From JBBTXG01 sp038062375 (GTDB lineage Bacteria; Patescibacteriota; Minisyncoccia; Minisyncoccales; UBA10102), in the NCBI GenBank assembly GCA_038062375.1, contig JBBTXG010000005.1:157056-221055 (forward strand): DNA of 64,000 nt. Reading direction: 5' to 3'. A program made the translations under genes and the position numbers. Position 1 is the first letter of the stretch. Each line of letters starts with the position of its first letter. A model generated the notes under the pieces. It saw only the letters and a program-made list of their open reading frames with translations, did no database searches and was not told the DNA's origin. Below are positions 45,148 to 54,310 of this stretch, piece after piece.

Positions 45148-47952
45148 TTAGCTGCAAGCGGCAATGCTGGAGATGTCTACAACGTAATTGCTGCTGTACC
45201 AAAAACGCGTGTGCAAGGTTCCCACAGACTGACTCAAATTGAGCCCGAATGCCGATAGCGGAATAGTAACGGTTTGCACTCCATCTAATCCATTCTGCCC
45301 GTAGTTCGACAAACTAATATAGCGCCAGCCGCTCTGATCAAAAATGATCGCGGACGCATCCCCGCCGAGCGCTTTTAACCCGTGCAGGTTATACGTGATC
45401 TTGACGCTCGTCTTGCCTTGCAAGGCAGTGGAAGCTATGCTTTGGTATTTTTCTTGAGCGTTAATTCCCTCGAGATGCCAAGCCGTTGGCAAAAGTTCGG
45501 TGCAACTTGTTGCGGGAGCTGGCGCAGGAGCTGAAAGCTTCACGTGGCTTAATTTCGCCACAGCCCCTCCCCCATTTTCGTAATACTCCATCTTAATTGT
45601 GTGATTTCCTGCAGTAAGCGATTTGGTGGCCTTGTAGGTTGTTGAGCCTTGGTCAATCCATTTATCAATCACGAGAATGTTATCAATGTATAGGCGTATG
45701 CCGTCGTCGCCGGTCATGCTAAACTGATAGTCGCCCGCGGCAAATGTTTCTGTCCTTGTCCAGCGCGCCGAAAAGTTATCTACCGGAATTGGAGATCCTG
45801 GAGACCCTCCACCCCAATCAAAATTAATCCCCGGATCGTTTCGAGTAAGCTTTGGCGTTCCCGAAAGCGTTCTGTTGTCGAAATATTGACCAGAGTATCC
45901 GCTTGGCGAACTCGAATCAATAAAGGTAAAAGTGCTCACTAAAGCTGCGCCCGCAGTCCCACCCGCATTGGGATCGGTATACGGAGTTGCCATAATAGTA
46001 TGGGAACCTACGGTTGGAGTCCAAGGTGTGTAATTTCCGCTGCTATCTCCAGCGATTGCGTAAGGCGGGCTACTCTCTATTCGGTAGTTCACATTCCCAT
46101 CAAACCCGAATTTCACACTGCCAACGGTTTGAGGATTGGTATTGGCGCGGATACTTAAGTTTCGGGTTGGCAGGCTTTGCAAATCAATCGTCGCCAGATC
46201 GTGCAGAGGATCAAAGGTCGCAATTGGCTGATCGTTATCCGCGTTAATCAACGTAAAGGAGCTCACCGATTGCCCCGGCGGCGGCAGTGATGTTGAGATA
46301 GGCGTAGGTGGTGGCACGGAAACCTCTGGCAAGGGGTCTGGGGCGGGCGGAAGGATGACTTCAGCTCTTACACTCCCAATGGTTGTGACAGGTAGCTTGT
46401 ATGTCCCTTCGCCAGAGTATATACCAACTACACTTCCTCCCCCACGGTAATCGGAGTAAATAGTCGCCTTATAGGGTCCTCTAATAATGACATACTCCGC
46501 ATCACGAAGGCCGTAGTCGCTCGCGTTTTTGTTGATATCCATGAAAAGCTCCAGGAGATTGGACTTTTGCAAATATACGCCCGCGTTTTGGGCTCGAGCT
46601 TCGGCTTCCGCAAGTTCCCGTGCTTTTATTGCAGCTGCGGCCGCTGCTCTTTCCGCGTCTGATCCCTGGAAGATCCATGTTTTGCCGTCGTCGCTTCGGA
46701 AATTCTTGCCGTTCCAGCTCACTGTCTGCCCAGCGAAAGAAGGCGCGTATGGCGGCGGTTCTGGGCCTGAATAACTTGCTGTGCTCGAAGTTGTCGGTGT
46801 ACTTATGGTAATAGCTTGAAGCCGCCTTATCCAGCCAGTGCCACCCGCATCAATATTCTTCCGGCTAATATCCCACCAATCGGCTCCATCAATACATCGA
46901 GGGCCACCGATAACATCCACAGACCAGTTATCTTCGGGGACAATTGTATGAATGGCGTATGTGGACCCGCTTCCCTGCCGAATCTCTGCTCCTTTTTTTA
47001 GCAAAACACGCTGGCCAACACTCCATGGGCCAACACAAGTCGCCTCTGGCGTTGGACTGGGTGACGGCGACGGAGATGGCGTCGGACTTGACTGCTCAGA
47101 GATGTAGTTAATCCGAATCTTCTGCACCTTCGTACCAGAACGATAATCAACGCCTGCATTGGCCAATAACTGCTGAATTGCTACTGTTTTGACTTTGCTT
47201 CTAACTCCTACGCATATCAAAAACTCTTCGCCTGCCGCAACATCCAGTTCTAGGGCTGGAGGCAAGTCAGCAGAATCTTTAACCAAAAAAGATGAATAGT
47301 TTCTTGACCGAGGATTTACATAGAGAGGAGGTGCGAATGGATCCGGCTGTAAAAATGGCTCTGATTCATTTTGAAACTCCGTATATTTTCCGTAGCCCAC
47401 TGTTGCATTAGATTTGTATGCTTGAATTTCAACGCCAGACTGCAGATATGCAGCAGTGATAGCATCCAATACAAGAGTAGCCAATTGGATCCTTAAATCT
47501 GCTATGGGTAAACCCGGAGTGTACTCTGCCAAAGTATCTGAACCTGTAATAACTACATCGGCGTCGATCTTGATTCGTCCACTTTTTTGGGCCACAAACT
47601 TAACGCCGACTCCCGCTTGACCCTCCGCGCCCGATATAACACTCGATTGACCAGTACCTAGCGAAAATATGGAACCAGCTAAAAGTTTGGATAGAAGCTG
47701 GAATAATAGGTCGGGCGAGGTTTTCAATTTAACTTGCAAACTACCATCAGAAGGATTACTGGAAACAGATGCTTTGCCATCACCAAACTCTGTAAAATAG
47801 TTACAGCTGACTCCATTGAGTGCCGTAAAATCATAAGCCAAGGCTTGACCGCTGGGGATGAGGACGAGCGCGAGAACGCCTAATACGAAACACGCGGTAA
47901 ACAAAACAAGCGTACTGCGATTCCCAAACGAGGAATCCGTACGCTTGCTCAT
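45148..47952 (-). CDS. Secreted SH3b/PA14 multidomain protein
   Basis: About 934 aa from MSKRTDSSFG. It has a signal peptide (LVLFTACFVLGVLALVLIPSG...ALA). The N-terminal globular part (about 30-290) is of unknown family. A Ser/Pro-rich linker (SPSPSPTPEA) precedes a bacterial SH3-like domain (about 311-386, SVGQRVLLKKGAEIRQGSG). An Ala/Glu-rich coiled segment follows, then a PA14 domain (about 690-811: GYSGQYFDNRTLSG, FSMTGDDGIRLYIDN). A C-terminal carbohydrate-binding-like beta domain ends the protein. PA14 and SH3b suggest binding of sugars or cell wall at the surface. The frame opens at 47973. Confidence 0.85.
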   Translation of the reverse strand: MSKRTDSSFGNRSTLVLFTACFVLGVLALVLIPSGQALAYDFTALNGVSCNYFTEFGDGKASVSSNPSDGSLQVKLKTSPDLLFQLLSKLLAGSIFSLGTGQSSVISGAEGQAGVGVKFVAQKSGRIKIDADVVITGSDTLAEYTPGLPIADLRIQLATLVLDAITAAYLQSGVEIQAYKSNATVGYGKYTEFQNESEPFLQPDPFAPPLYVNPRSRNYSSFLVKDSADLPPALELDVAAGEEFLICVGVRSKVKTVAIQQLLANAGVDYRSGTKVQKIRINYISEQSSPTPSPSPSPSPTPEATCVGPWSVGQRVLLKKGAEIRQGSGSTYAIHTIVPEDNWSVDVIGGPRCIDGADWWDISRKNIDAGGTGWIRRLQAITISTPTTSSTASYSGPEPPPYAPSFAGQTVSWNGKNFRSDDGKTWIFQGSDAERAAAAAAIKARELAEAEARAQNAGVYLQKSNLLELFMDINKNASDYGLRDAEYVIIRGPYKATIYSDYRGGGSVVGIYSGEGTYKLPVTTIGSVRAEVILPPAPDPLPEVSVPPPTPISTSLPPPGQSVSSFTLINADNDQPIATFDPLHDLATIDLQSLPTRNLSIRANTNPQTVGSVKFGFDGNVNYRIESSPPYAIAGDSSGNYTPWTPTVGSHTIMATPYTDPNAGGTAGAALVSTFTFIDSSSPSGYSGQYFDNRTLSGTPKLTRNDPGINFDWGGGSPGSPIPVDNFSARWTRTETFAAGDYQFSMTGDDGIRLYIDNILVIDKWIDQGSTTYKATKSLTAGNHTIKMEYYENGGGAVAKLSHVKLSAPAPAPATSCTELLPTAWHLEGINAQEKYQSIASTALQGKTSVKITYNLHGLKALGGDASAIIFDQSGWRYISLSNYGQNGLDGVQTVTIPLSAFGLNLSQSVGTLHTRFWYSSNYVVDISSIAACS

Positions 47953-48021
47953 TTTCCCAATATGGAACAACATAATTTACTATACACCCGTACTACCCCC
48001 TGTCAACCCCCAAATTTTTTT

Positions 48022-48879
48022 TCAAAAAATATGGATCACCATAATTCCCAACATGATAATAATTGCTCCCAACCACGTACGGCCTGTTATTTGCTCTTTG
48101 AGTAACAAATGGCTCAAGAGCACGCCAAACAATGGAAATGTACTAAACACCGGAGCTACGATTGATACATCTCCTATCTTCAACGCGCTGAAGTTGAGTA
48201 AGAAAGCAGCTGCCATGGACAATCCTGCAAGTATAAAAAGTTTGATTCCGCCAGGAGCCAACGGCAACTGACGAAAGTGTTTACCCCAAAGCATCGAGAC
48301 GAACACCATAAGTAATGCCGCCGTACCAGCAAGAGTTGCACCGAGAAGCGGCTCCCCTGTCTCGATGAGTGCTTTCTTACTCACCGTAAGCGAAATGCCG
48401 CCGAAAAATGCAGAACCAAGTGGAAGGATAAGATCTCTTTTCTCAAAGACTTTTCCATCACCATTTCGCACTCTGCTTAGAACGTAGATTCCGAAAATGA
48501 TGAGTATTATTCCTCCAAATATGGGAAGGGAAAACTTTTCTCCCAGAAAAAGGATCGCCCCTAGTGTTGCAAAGAAAGGAGCGATGCCGGTAAGAGGGAT
48601 GGTTCGCGCCACACCAATTCGTTCCAAAGAAGTGATGTTAAGCGTTCGTCCAATGCCTTGGCCGAAAATACCTGCGATGAAAAACAGAAATACAGCGGGA
48701 GCTAAAAACAGATAGCGATCGACAAACAAAGCAGCAAGAATCCAGAAGAGAGAGGTGCTTGTGAGGAGGGAAATAAAAATAGCCTGGATTTTCGTTCCGC
48801 GATCCAGCCCTTTACGAATCAACACATTGCTTAACCCCACAAAAAATGCGCTGCTCAATGAAAGAAGAAGCACCGCCAT
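48022..48879 (-). CDS. EamA/DMT-family transporter
   Basis: 285 aa, ten predicted membrane helices in two five-helix halves, the drug/metabolite transporter layout. Family-like motifs: FFVGLSNVLIRKGLD near the start, PLTGIAPFFATLGAILFLGEKFS at the end of half 1, and VFSTFPLFGVLLSHLLLKEQIT at the end of half 2. Substrate unknown. It lies alone between the PA14 gene and the tRNA cluster. Confidence 0.88.
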   Translation of the reverse strand: MAVLLLSLSSAFFVGLSNVLIRKGLDRGTKIQAIFISLLTSTSLFWILAALFVDRYLFLAPAVFLFFIAGIFGQGIGRTLNITSLERIGVARTIPLTGIAPFFATLGAILFLGEKFSLPIFGGIILIIFGIYVLSRVRNGDGKVFEKRDLILPLGSAFFGGISLTVSKKALIETGEPLLGATLAGTAALLMVFVSMLWGKHFRQLPLAPGGIKLFILAGLSMAAAFLLNFSALKIGDVSIVAPVFSTFPLFGVLLSHLLLKEQITGRTWLGAIIIMLGIMVIHIF

Positions 48880-48950
48880 AATTTCTTTCTTACCTCTTCT
48901 AAGTCTTTACCGTAGCAGAAAAATAAAAATTTTTATCCTAAATTTCGAGA

Positions 48951-48984
48951 GCCGGAGGCGAGATTCGAACTCGCGACTTGCTTA
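48951..48984 (-). pseudogene. tRNA 3' fragment 1
   Basis: On the minus strand, taagcaagtc leads into a T-arm gcgag-ttcgaat-ctcgc and acceptor ctccggc. It begins right after cggga, as does fragment 2. No matching 5' half is evident. Confidence 0.6.
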
Positions 48985-49004
48985 TCCCGTTACATGTGCC
49001 ATAA

Positions 49005-49042
49005 AGCCAGCGGTCGGATTTGAACCGACGACCTACTGTTTA
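49005..49042 (-). pseudogene. tRNA-Thr 3' half (interrupted gene)
   Basis: Reads taaacagtaggtc, T-arm gtcgg-ttcaaat-ccgac, acceptor cgctggct. With the 5' half at 49169-49201 it would rebuild anticodon stem actgt/acagt and loop tttgtaa (anticodon UGU). The break falls within the anticodon. Confidence 0.6.
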
Positions 49043-49068
49043 TCCCGCACAGATTTGCCTCGCATTGG

Positions 49069-49141
49069 AGCCGAGACCGGGGCTTGAACCCGGAACCTTT
49101 TGTTTACAAAACAAATGCTCTGCCAATTGAGCTATCTCGGC
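49069..49141 (-). tRNA. tRNA-Thr (UGU)
   Basis: Complete cloverleaf: acceptor gccgaga/tctcggc, anticodon stem tttgt/acaaa with loop tttgtaa (TGT), T-arm ccggg-ttcaagc-cccgg. CCA encoded at 49066-49068. It lies between the two halves of another tRNA-Thr-like gene. Confidence 0.93.
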
Positions 49142-49168
49142 AAATTATGCGGGACTTCGCTTCGCTCG

Positions 49169-49201
49169 CAAAACAGTTGTTCTGCCACTGGCTACGCCTC
49201 C
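49169..49201 (-). pseudogene. tRNA-Thr 5' half (interrupted gene)
   Basis: Reads ggaggcgtagccagtgg then cagaacaactgttttg: acceptor, D-arm and 5' anticodon arm of a tRNA-Thr-like molecule. One base appears lost from the D-stem, and two acceptor pairs with the 3' half (49005-49042) mismatch. Confidence 0.55.
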
Positions 49202-49210
49202 AAAGAATCC

Positions 49211-49570
49211 CTATTTCTCTTTCTTGATTTTTGCCTTTTTCTTGAACTGCTCCCAATACGATTCGGTAAATCTTGTTTTTCTTTCTTGCGAACGTTGACG
49301 CAGTTTTTCAAGCCACTCGCCTGTCCGATTCTCGGTCTTCAACGCAAGCACCCTCGCTTTCGACAATATCTTTTGTAAGACTTTTTCTAATGCGATTTTC
49401 TTCCATCGTTCAGATTTTGCAATCTTTCGTATCATCCCTGGCACAAAATCCTGAATCTTCAACCCTGCGCCATCCGGTGGCAATTGAAGCAGTACAGGAA
49501 CCTTCCGATACAGGATTACAAGAATTCCTACCAAACTTCCAAGAAATGCAATTAGTGGAACAATGTTCAT
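49211..49570 (-). CDS. Hypothetical single-span membrane protein
   Basis: 119 aa. One N-terminal TM (residues 3-22, VPLIAFLGSLVGILVILYRK), then a strongly basic helical tail likely facing the cytoplasm. No known domain. It overlaps tsf by 4 bp, so it is translated together with rpsB-tsf. Confidence 0.7.
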   Translation of the reverse strand: MNIVPLIAFLGSLVGILVILYRKVPVLLQLPPDGAGLKIQDFVPGMIRKIAKSERWKKIALEKVLQKILSKARVLALKTENRTGEWLEKLRQRSQERKTRFTESYWEQFKKKAKIKKEK

Positions 49571-50016
49571 ATTTGAAATCGCACGAATCTCTCTACTACA
49601 ATATTTTCTCCGAGCTTTGCGATATATTCCTCGATAAGATTTTTTATTGTTTTGGAGGAATCTTTGATGTACTGCTGTTCGAGAAGCGACAAGACGTTTT
49701 CGGGATCCATGGAAGCTACCTGCAAAGCTAAATCATGAGCGAGATTTCGAAATTCATTCGATTTTGCGACAAAGTCAGTCTCACAACGCATGTGCACCAA
49801 CACCCCAACCTTTCCTGTCGTGTGAACATAACATTCAATCATCCCTTCTCCTGCTTCTCTCGCTTGTTTTTTTTCCGCGACCTCTCTCCCCCACTCTCTC
49901 AAAAGGGATTTGGCACTCATGATATCCCCCCCAGATTTCTCTAACGCTTTTTTGCACTCGAGAACGGAAAGGCCGGTCTCCTCTCGAAGCTGTTTGATTT
50001 GATCAATCGTAATCAT
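49567..50016 (-). CDS. tsf: Elongation factor Ts, short form
   Basis: 149 aa nucleotide-exchange factor for EF-Tu. The N-terminal UBA-like domain (IDQIKQLREETGLSVLECKKAL) and the key TDFVAKSNEF motif are intact (as CETDFVAKSNEFRNLAHDLAL). About half the size of E. coli EF-Ts; only one core subdomain remains, as in mycoplasma-like or other reduced forms. Start overlaps the rpsB stop by 4 bp. Confidence 0.95.
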   Translation of the reverse strand: MITIDQIKQLREETGLSVLECKKALEKSGGDIMSAKSLLREWGREVAEKKQAREAGEGMIECYVHTTGKVGVLVHMRCETDFVAKSNEFRNLAHDLALQVASMDPENVLSLLEQQYIKDSSKTIKNLIEEYIAKLGENIVVERFVRFQI

Positions 50017-50777
50017 GATTTTGTATCTTGTATCTCTTGCCCCGCAGCCGTCGAGGTTTGCTGCACAGAATTTGCCTCGAGGATTACATCTTTCACGCGC
50101 TCAAGGATATACCTCACCGAACTTATTGCATCGTTATTTGCAGGAATTGGATAATCCACGCTTGTGGGATCGGTATCCGTACCGGAGATTGCAAACACCG
50201 CAAGACCCTTTCGTTTTGCCTCTCGAATTACCAATTCATTTTCATCCAAATCAACAACGAAGAGAACGTCGGGAAGACGAATTAAGCTCTTCAATCCTCC
50301 GAATTTCGCTTGGAGTCTTTTGATTTCAACTTCAATCCCAAGCTGTTCTTTCTTTGTGTACTTTAGAAACTCTCCGCTTGCCTTCTTTGTCTCCAACGTT
50401 TTCAAGTGCTCAATTCTTTTAGAAACTGTCTCAAAGTTTGTGAGCAAACCTCCAATCCATCGTCCTGACACATAGGGCAAACGACATTCGCGGGCGATCT
50501 CCTCCACCAAACCCTTAAGCTGAACCTTTGCTCCTACAAGCAAGATTACTTTTTTCTCCAAAACAAATCCTTTGAGTTTCAAAATAGCCTCCTGAAGTTT
50601 CTCGGCAGTCTTCTCCACATCAATGATATGTATCGTATTTCTTACTCCTATAATATAAGGAAGCATTCGGGGGTGTGTCTTTGAGGTCTTGTGCCCAAAA
50701 TGCACCCCTGCCTTGATCATTTCTTCAATCTCGGTTTGAGCAGTCGTTTTTTTCTCTGCCGCCATTTGTTCTTCCAT
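50013..50777 (-). CDS. rpsB: 30S ribosomal protein S2
   Basis: 254 aa. Signature segments: EEMIKAGVHFGHKTSKTHPRM, IIDVEKTAEKLQEAI, YVSGRWIGGLLTNFETV and FVVDLDENELVIREAKRKGL. The C terminus is Gln/Thr-rich. First gene of rpsB-tsf-membrane protein. It is divergent from rpmE, across a 114-bp promoter region. Confidence 0.97.
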   Translation of the reverse strand: MEEQMAAEKKTTAQTEIEEMIKAGVHFGHKTSKTHPRMLPYIIGVRNTIHIIDVEKTAEKLQEAILKLKGFVLEKKVILLVGAKVQLKGLVEEIARECRLPYVSGRWIGGLLTNFETVSKRIEHLKTLETKKASGEFLKYTKKEQLGIEVEIKRLQAKFGGLKSLIRLPDVLFVVDLDENELVIREAKRKGLAVFAISGTDTDPTSVDYPIPANNDAISSVRYILERVKDVILEANSVQQTSTAAGQEIQDTKS

Positions 50778-50891
50778 ATAAGTTTTCTTTTACCATAAGA
50801 AGGGGTAGAAAAGCAAGCGGATTCCCTCCACAGCTTCAAAGACGGCTCCAAATATTGCGCAGCGGCACCATCCGTGATAGAGTAACGATAT

Positions 50892-51152
50892 ATGAAAAAA
50901 GATATTCACCCGACGTATTATCCGGAAGCAAGAGTGCACTGCGCGTGCGGCAATACGTTCACGATAGGATCTACCAAAGAATCAATAGAAACTGATGCGT
51001 GTTCTGCGTGTCACCCCTTTTATACAGGGCAAGATAAACTTCTTGATCGGGTTGGTCAAATTCAAAAATTCAGGAAACGACTAGCACAGAAAGAGGTTCT
51101 CGCCTCAAAATCTCCAAAAACTCCTACTCGGAAAACAAAAAAGAAGAGTTAG
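50892..51152 (+). CDS. rpmE: 50S ribosomal protein L31
   Basis: 86 aa. MKKDIHPTYYPEARVHCACGNTFTIGST and CSACHPFYTGQDKLLD are typical of the zinc-binding (C+) L31 form, with Cys in CAC and CSAC. A basic tail of about 20 residues extends beyond the usual length. First plus-strand gene of a two-gene unit with prfA (8-bp gap). Confidence 0.96.
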   Translation: MKKDIHPTYYPEARVHCACGNTFTIGSTKESIETDACSACHPFYTGQDKLLDRVGQIQKFRKRLAQKEVLASKSPKTPTRKTKKKS

Positions 51153-51160
51153 CACACGGA

Positions 51161-52207
51161 ATGATTGATCTCCCACAGATCAGACAAGAATACAATGCGC
51201 TCGCAGAAAAACTCGCAGATCCGGAGCTGATTTCTCGCTGGGAAGAATTTCAGGAGTTATCGAAAAAAAGAAGTAAACTCGAAAAACTCATCAAAAAAGG
51301 AGAGGAATTAGAAGAAATCAAACAAAGGATCCAAGAAAATAAACAAATAGTAATTTCTCAAGAGGATTACGAGTTGACTTCTCTGGCAGAGGAAGAATTA
51401 AAAATACTTGTGCGGAAAGAAGAAGAAGTCGAAAAAGAACTAGACCGCTTGATGCGGGAAGAAAAAGAAAATCTGCCCACGGCAGTAATTATGGAAATTA
51501 GAGCCGGCACTGGAGGAGAGGAAGCAGCGCTCTTTGCAAGAAACCTCTTTGATATGTACAACAAGTATGCAACAAGCCAAGGCTTCAAACAAACCTTACT
51601 CGAACTCAACGAAACAGATCTCCATGGGCTCAAGGAAACATCATTTGCATTGGAGGGTCCTGAAGTATTTAAAAAAATGCGCTATGAAGGAGGGGTGCAT
51701 CGGGTACAACGAATTCCAATCACTGAAAAATCAGGCAGAATTCATACTTCTACTGCTTCGGTGGCCGTCTTATCCAAGCCTCAAAAAGCTCAAATCCAAC
51801 TCAACCCAAGTGAACTCAAGATTGAATTTTATAACGCTTCGGGGCCGGGAGGTCAGAACGTAAATCGAAGAAAGACAGCAGTCAGAATTACTCATCTTCC
51901 TACGGGCATTATCGTTACTTCCCAAACTTCTCGAAATCAGCTCAAAAACAAAGAAAACGCGATTGCGCTTCTCCAAGCAAAACTTCTTCAGCAAAAAGAA
52001 GCTGCAGAACAAGAGAAAATTTCAGGAACGAGAAAGGCTCAAATCGGAGACGCAGAGCGAGCGGAAAAAATTCGCACCTATAATTTCCCCCAGGATCGCA
52101 TCACCGACCATCGGATCAAAAAATCATGGCATGGAATCGAGAACATCATGCAGGGAAAACTCGATGAACTCATCGCCGACCTCTCCAACCATTTCAAGAA
52201 GCAGTAG
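51161..52207 (+). CDS. prfA: Peptide chain release factor 1
   Basis: 348 aa. The GGQ loop (GPGGQNVNRRKTAVRITH) and PxT codon-recognition tripeptide (IPITEKSGRIHTS) identify RF1, which reads UAA and UAG. Domain 1 is a long acidic coiled coil; the C terminus ends DELIADLSNHF. Most genes here end in any of the three stops and no in-frame UGA was needed, so the standard code is in use. Confidence 0.97.
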   Translation: MIDLPQIRQEYNALAEKLADPELISRWEEFQELSKKRSKLEKLIKKGEELEEIKQRIQENKQIVISQEDYELTSLAEEELKILVRKEEEVEKELDRLMREEKENLPTAVIMEIRAGTGGEEAALFARNLFDMYNKYATSQGFKQTLLELNETDLHGLKETSFALEGPEVFKKMRYEGGVHRVQRIPITEKSGRIHTSTASVAVLSKPQKAQIQLNPSELKIEFYNASGPGGQNVNRRKTAVRITHLPTGIIVTSQTSRNQLKNKENAIALLQAKLLQQKEAAEQEKISGTRKAQIGDAERAEKIRTYNFPQDRITDHRIKKSWHGIENIMQGKLDELIADLSNHFKKQ

Positions 52208-52231
52208 GTACGTCTAAGCTCGTACATCCTG

Positions 52232-53581
52232 TCACCGGAGGGCCTCGATATCTTTCTCGTATCTTGCAGTGATGCGCATAACGGAATCTGCATAAAAGCG
52301 ATATCTCGAGTTTGTACCCCCGGAGAAATAGATCAAAGCCGCCTTCCACTCGCCATCACGCGTTTGCTTTGCCGCTCCCCCATCTGCAAGATATAATGCT
52401 GCCGCAAGAAACGCGTCTTTAATGTTCCATGGATCTGCAGATTTGCCAGTTATCTGAACTATTCTCTCTCGATATCCCATCCATGTGGAAGGAATGAACT
52501 GTGCAGGACCCATCGCCCCCCCATATCCTCCTACGCTTGGAATTGGACAAGAAATCGGGGTATGAGAGGGGTCTCGTGTAAGTTCCTTCGTGATTTGCAA
52601 AAAGAGGGGCACATCTCTTTTCGGGTTCATCACTTTGCGCACCTGTTTTCCATTATATGCAACTACCCCATCTCCGGTTTGCGTATTTTTCAAGTAACAC
52701 TGACCCACATTTTTCCCAATGTTTGATTCCTGGGTAAGAACTGCAAGTAAAAATGCTGGTCTTACGCTGGTTTGTCCGGAAACGACTTTTGCAATTTCCA
52801 ATGCTTCTCCAAAGGTGGGAGCTTCCGGCACTCCAATGAGTTCAAAAATTCTCGAACGTATCTCTTGAGCTCGTTTTTGTCTGCCCGCAAGGAGCTTTTG
52901 GTATTCTGATTCTTTCCCCTTGGTCACTTCCAAAAGTTGCTCGGTTTGAGATTGAAGCGTCTGGTTCTCTTGCTTTTGGAGCATCTGAATTTTCACAAAA
53001 TTTTCCTCCTCTTCCTTTTCTGTCTCGAGTGCATCTTTCTGCGACTGGAGATATGCATTCAGTTCTTGGAGATTTTCTACAAGTCCTCGAAGGCGCACCT
53101 GAAGTGCCTCTAACGCAGCAACATTGTGGAAGAAATCGGAAAGAGTAGAACCTGAAAGCACAATCTCAACTTTGCTTTTTTGATCTTGCTCATAAAGGCG
53201 CAAAAGAACGGCTCCCAACTGCTTTTTTATATCATCAACATCTTTCGTGGTTTTCTCGATAGAAGCTGAAGTATCGGTAATTTGAGCTCGCAAATCATAA
53301 ATTATTTTGTTGCCTTGTGTAATCTGCAAATTGAGTTTTTTAATCTCGCTGCGAAGAATCGAGATTCTATTTCGGAGGTTATCTTTTTCTTGTTGAGTCT
53401 TGGTGATATCTCGTTCAATCTCGCCGATCTGCTGCTCTAATTCCTTGAGTTCTTTTTCCAAAAGCTCTCGCTCTTGAGAGGGAGTCAAGGTTTCTTGTGC
53501 GGTGGCAAAAAGAAAAAGACCTGACAACAGAAAAGCCAGGAAGATCGTTTCGGGGATGAAAACTTTTAAGAAAAAACGCAT
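52232..53581 (-). CDS. Coiled-coil lytic transglycosylase
   Basis: 449 aa. Signal peptide (FLAFLLSGLFLFATAQ), then a coiled coil over residues about 35-265 like EnvC/CwlO-type hydrolases. A C-terminal MltB-like transglycosylase domain follows: LLAVLTQESNIGKNVG with the catalytic Glu, GGAMGPAQFIPSTWMGY and NIKDAFLAAALYLADGG. Probably cuts peptidoglycan during division or growth, controlled by the coiled coil. Confidence 0.88.
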   Translation of the reverse strand: MRFFLKVFIPETIFLAFLLSGLFLFATAQETLTPSQERELLEKELKELEQQIGEIERDITKTQQEKDNLRNRISILRSEIKKLNLQITQGNKIIYDLRAQITDTSASIEKTTKDVDDIKKQLGAVLLRLYEQDQKSKVEIVLSGSTLSDFFHNVAALEALQVRLRGLVENLQELNAYLQSQKDALETEKEEEENFVKIQMLQKQENQTLQSQTEQLLEVTKGKESEYQKLLAGRQKRAQEIRSRIFELIGVPEAPTFGEALEIAKVVSGQTSVRPAFLLAVLTQESNIGKNVGQCYLKNTQTGDGVVAYNGKQVRKVMNPKRDVPLFLQITKELTRDPSHTPISCPIPSVGGYGGAMGPAQFIPSTWMGYRERIVQITGKSADPWNIKDAFLAAALYLADGGAAKQTRDGEWKAALIYFSGGTNSRYRFYADSVMRITARYEKDIEALR

Positions 53582-53633
53582 ACAAGTATTTCGTGTATGG
53601 CACCGAAGGATTCGGGATACGAACTACAAAATA

Positions 53634-54290
53634 CTATATAGTCGGGGTCTCTGTTTTTTCTTCCTCCTCTTTCTCCTCTTTTTTCTCTACTTTCTCTACC
53701 TCTTCCACTTTCTCCTCAATTGGCTTCTCTAACTCCTTTTGGACATCCTCGAGAGGAACAACTTGAGCCACTATGTCCTCTTGATCTCGGAGAATTTCTA
53801 CTTGCGCGCTTTTGGTCAAGTCTTTCACCAAGATTTTATCTTCAAAAGTTGCAAGTTTTCCAATATCAACTTTTATCTCATGAGGAAGATTCTGCGGGAG
53901 AGCTTTTACCTCAACTTCCTGGAGATTTTTAATGAGTGTTCCTCCAAGGTTTTTCACTGCAGGGGCCTCACCCTCAAAAAGAAGGGGCAGGGTAACCTCA
54001 ACCTCCCGATCAAGAGGCGGCTGATAAAAATCTACATGAATCACTTTTCCTCGTAGCGGTTCTCTCTGAATCGTTCGAATAAGCGCCAGGGAGTCTTCTC
54101 CTTGAAGTTTTAAGGTGATGAGAGAGCTCTCCCCTGCTTTTTGATATACTTTGTCGAATTCCTTTTCATTTACTTTCAGTGAAGTAGCCGAAACCTTTGG
54201 GCCATAGAAAACAGCAGGAATCCATCCCTGCTTTCGTAACATATGGAGTTTTTCTTCCTTTTCTCGTTTTTGAGAAGGTAAAAACAACAT
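53634..54290 (-). CDS. rplY: 50S ribosomal protein L25/Ctc
   Basis: 218 aa long (Ctc/TL5-type) L25 that binds 5S rRNA. RKQGWIPAVFYGPKVSATSL and IRTIQREPLRGKVIHVDFYQ are the N-domain motifs; the C-domain has LPQNLPHEIKVDIGKLATFEDKI. It ends in a Glu/Lys-rich tail. The start may lie some codons further in, at a later Met. Confidence 0.93.
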   Translation of the reverse strand: MLFLPSQKREKEEKLHMLRKQGWIPAVFYGPKVSATSLKVNEKEFDKVYQKAGESSLITLKLQGEDSLALIRTIQREPLRGKVIHVDFYQPPLDREVEVTLPLLFEGEAPAVKNLGGTLIKNLQEVEVKALPQNLPHEIKVDIGKLATFEDKILVKDLTKSAQVEILRDQEDIVAQVVPLEDVQKELEKPIEEKVEEVEKVEKKEEKEEEEKTETPTI

Positions 54291-54310
54291 CGTTCTTTGA
54301 AAGATATAAG

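Noticed and set aside
48755..49087. Plus-strand ORF ending in DSNSR/GFEPTT-like sequence
   Set aside because: This is the usual mistranslation of tRNA T-arms on the opposite strand.
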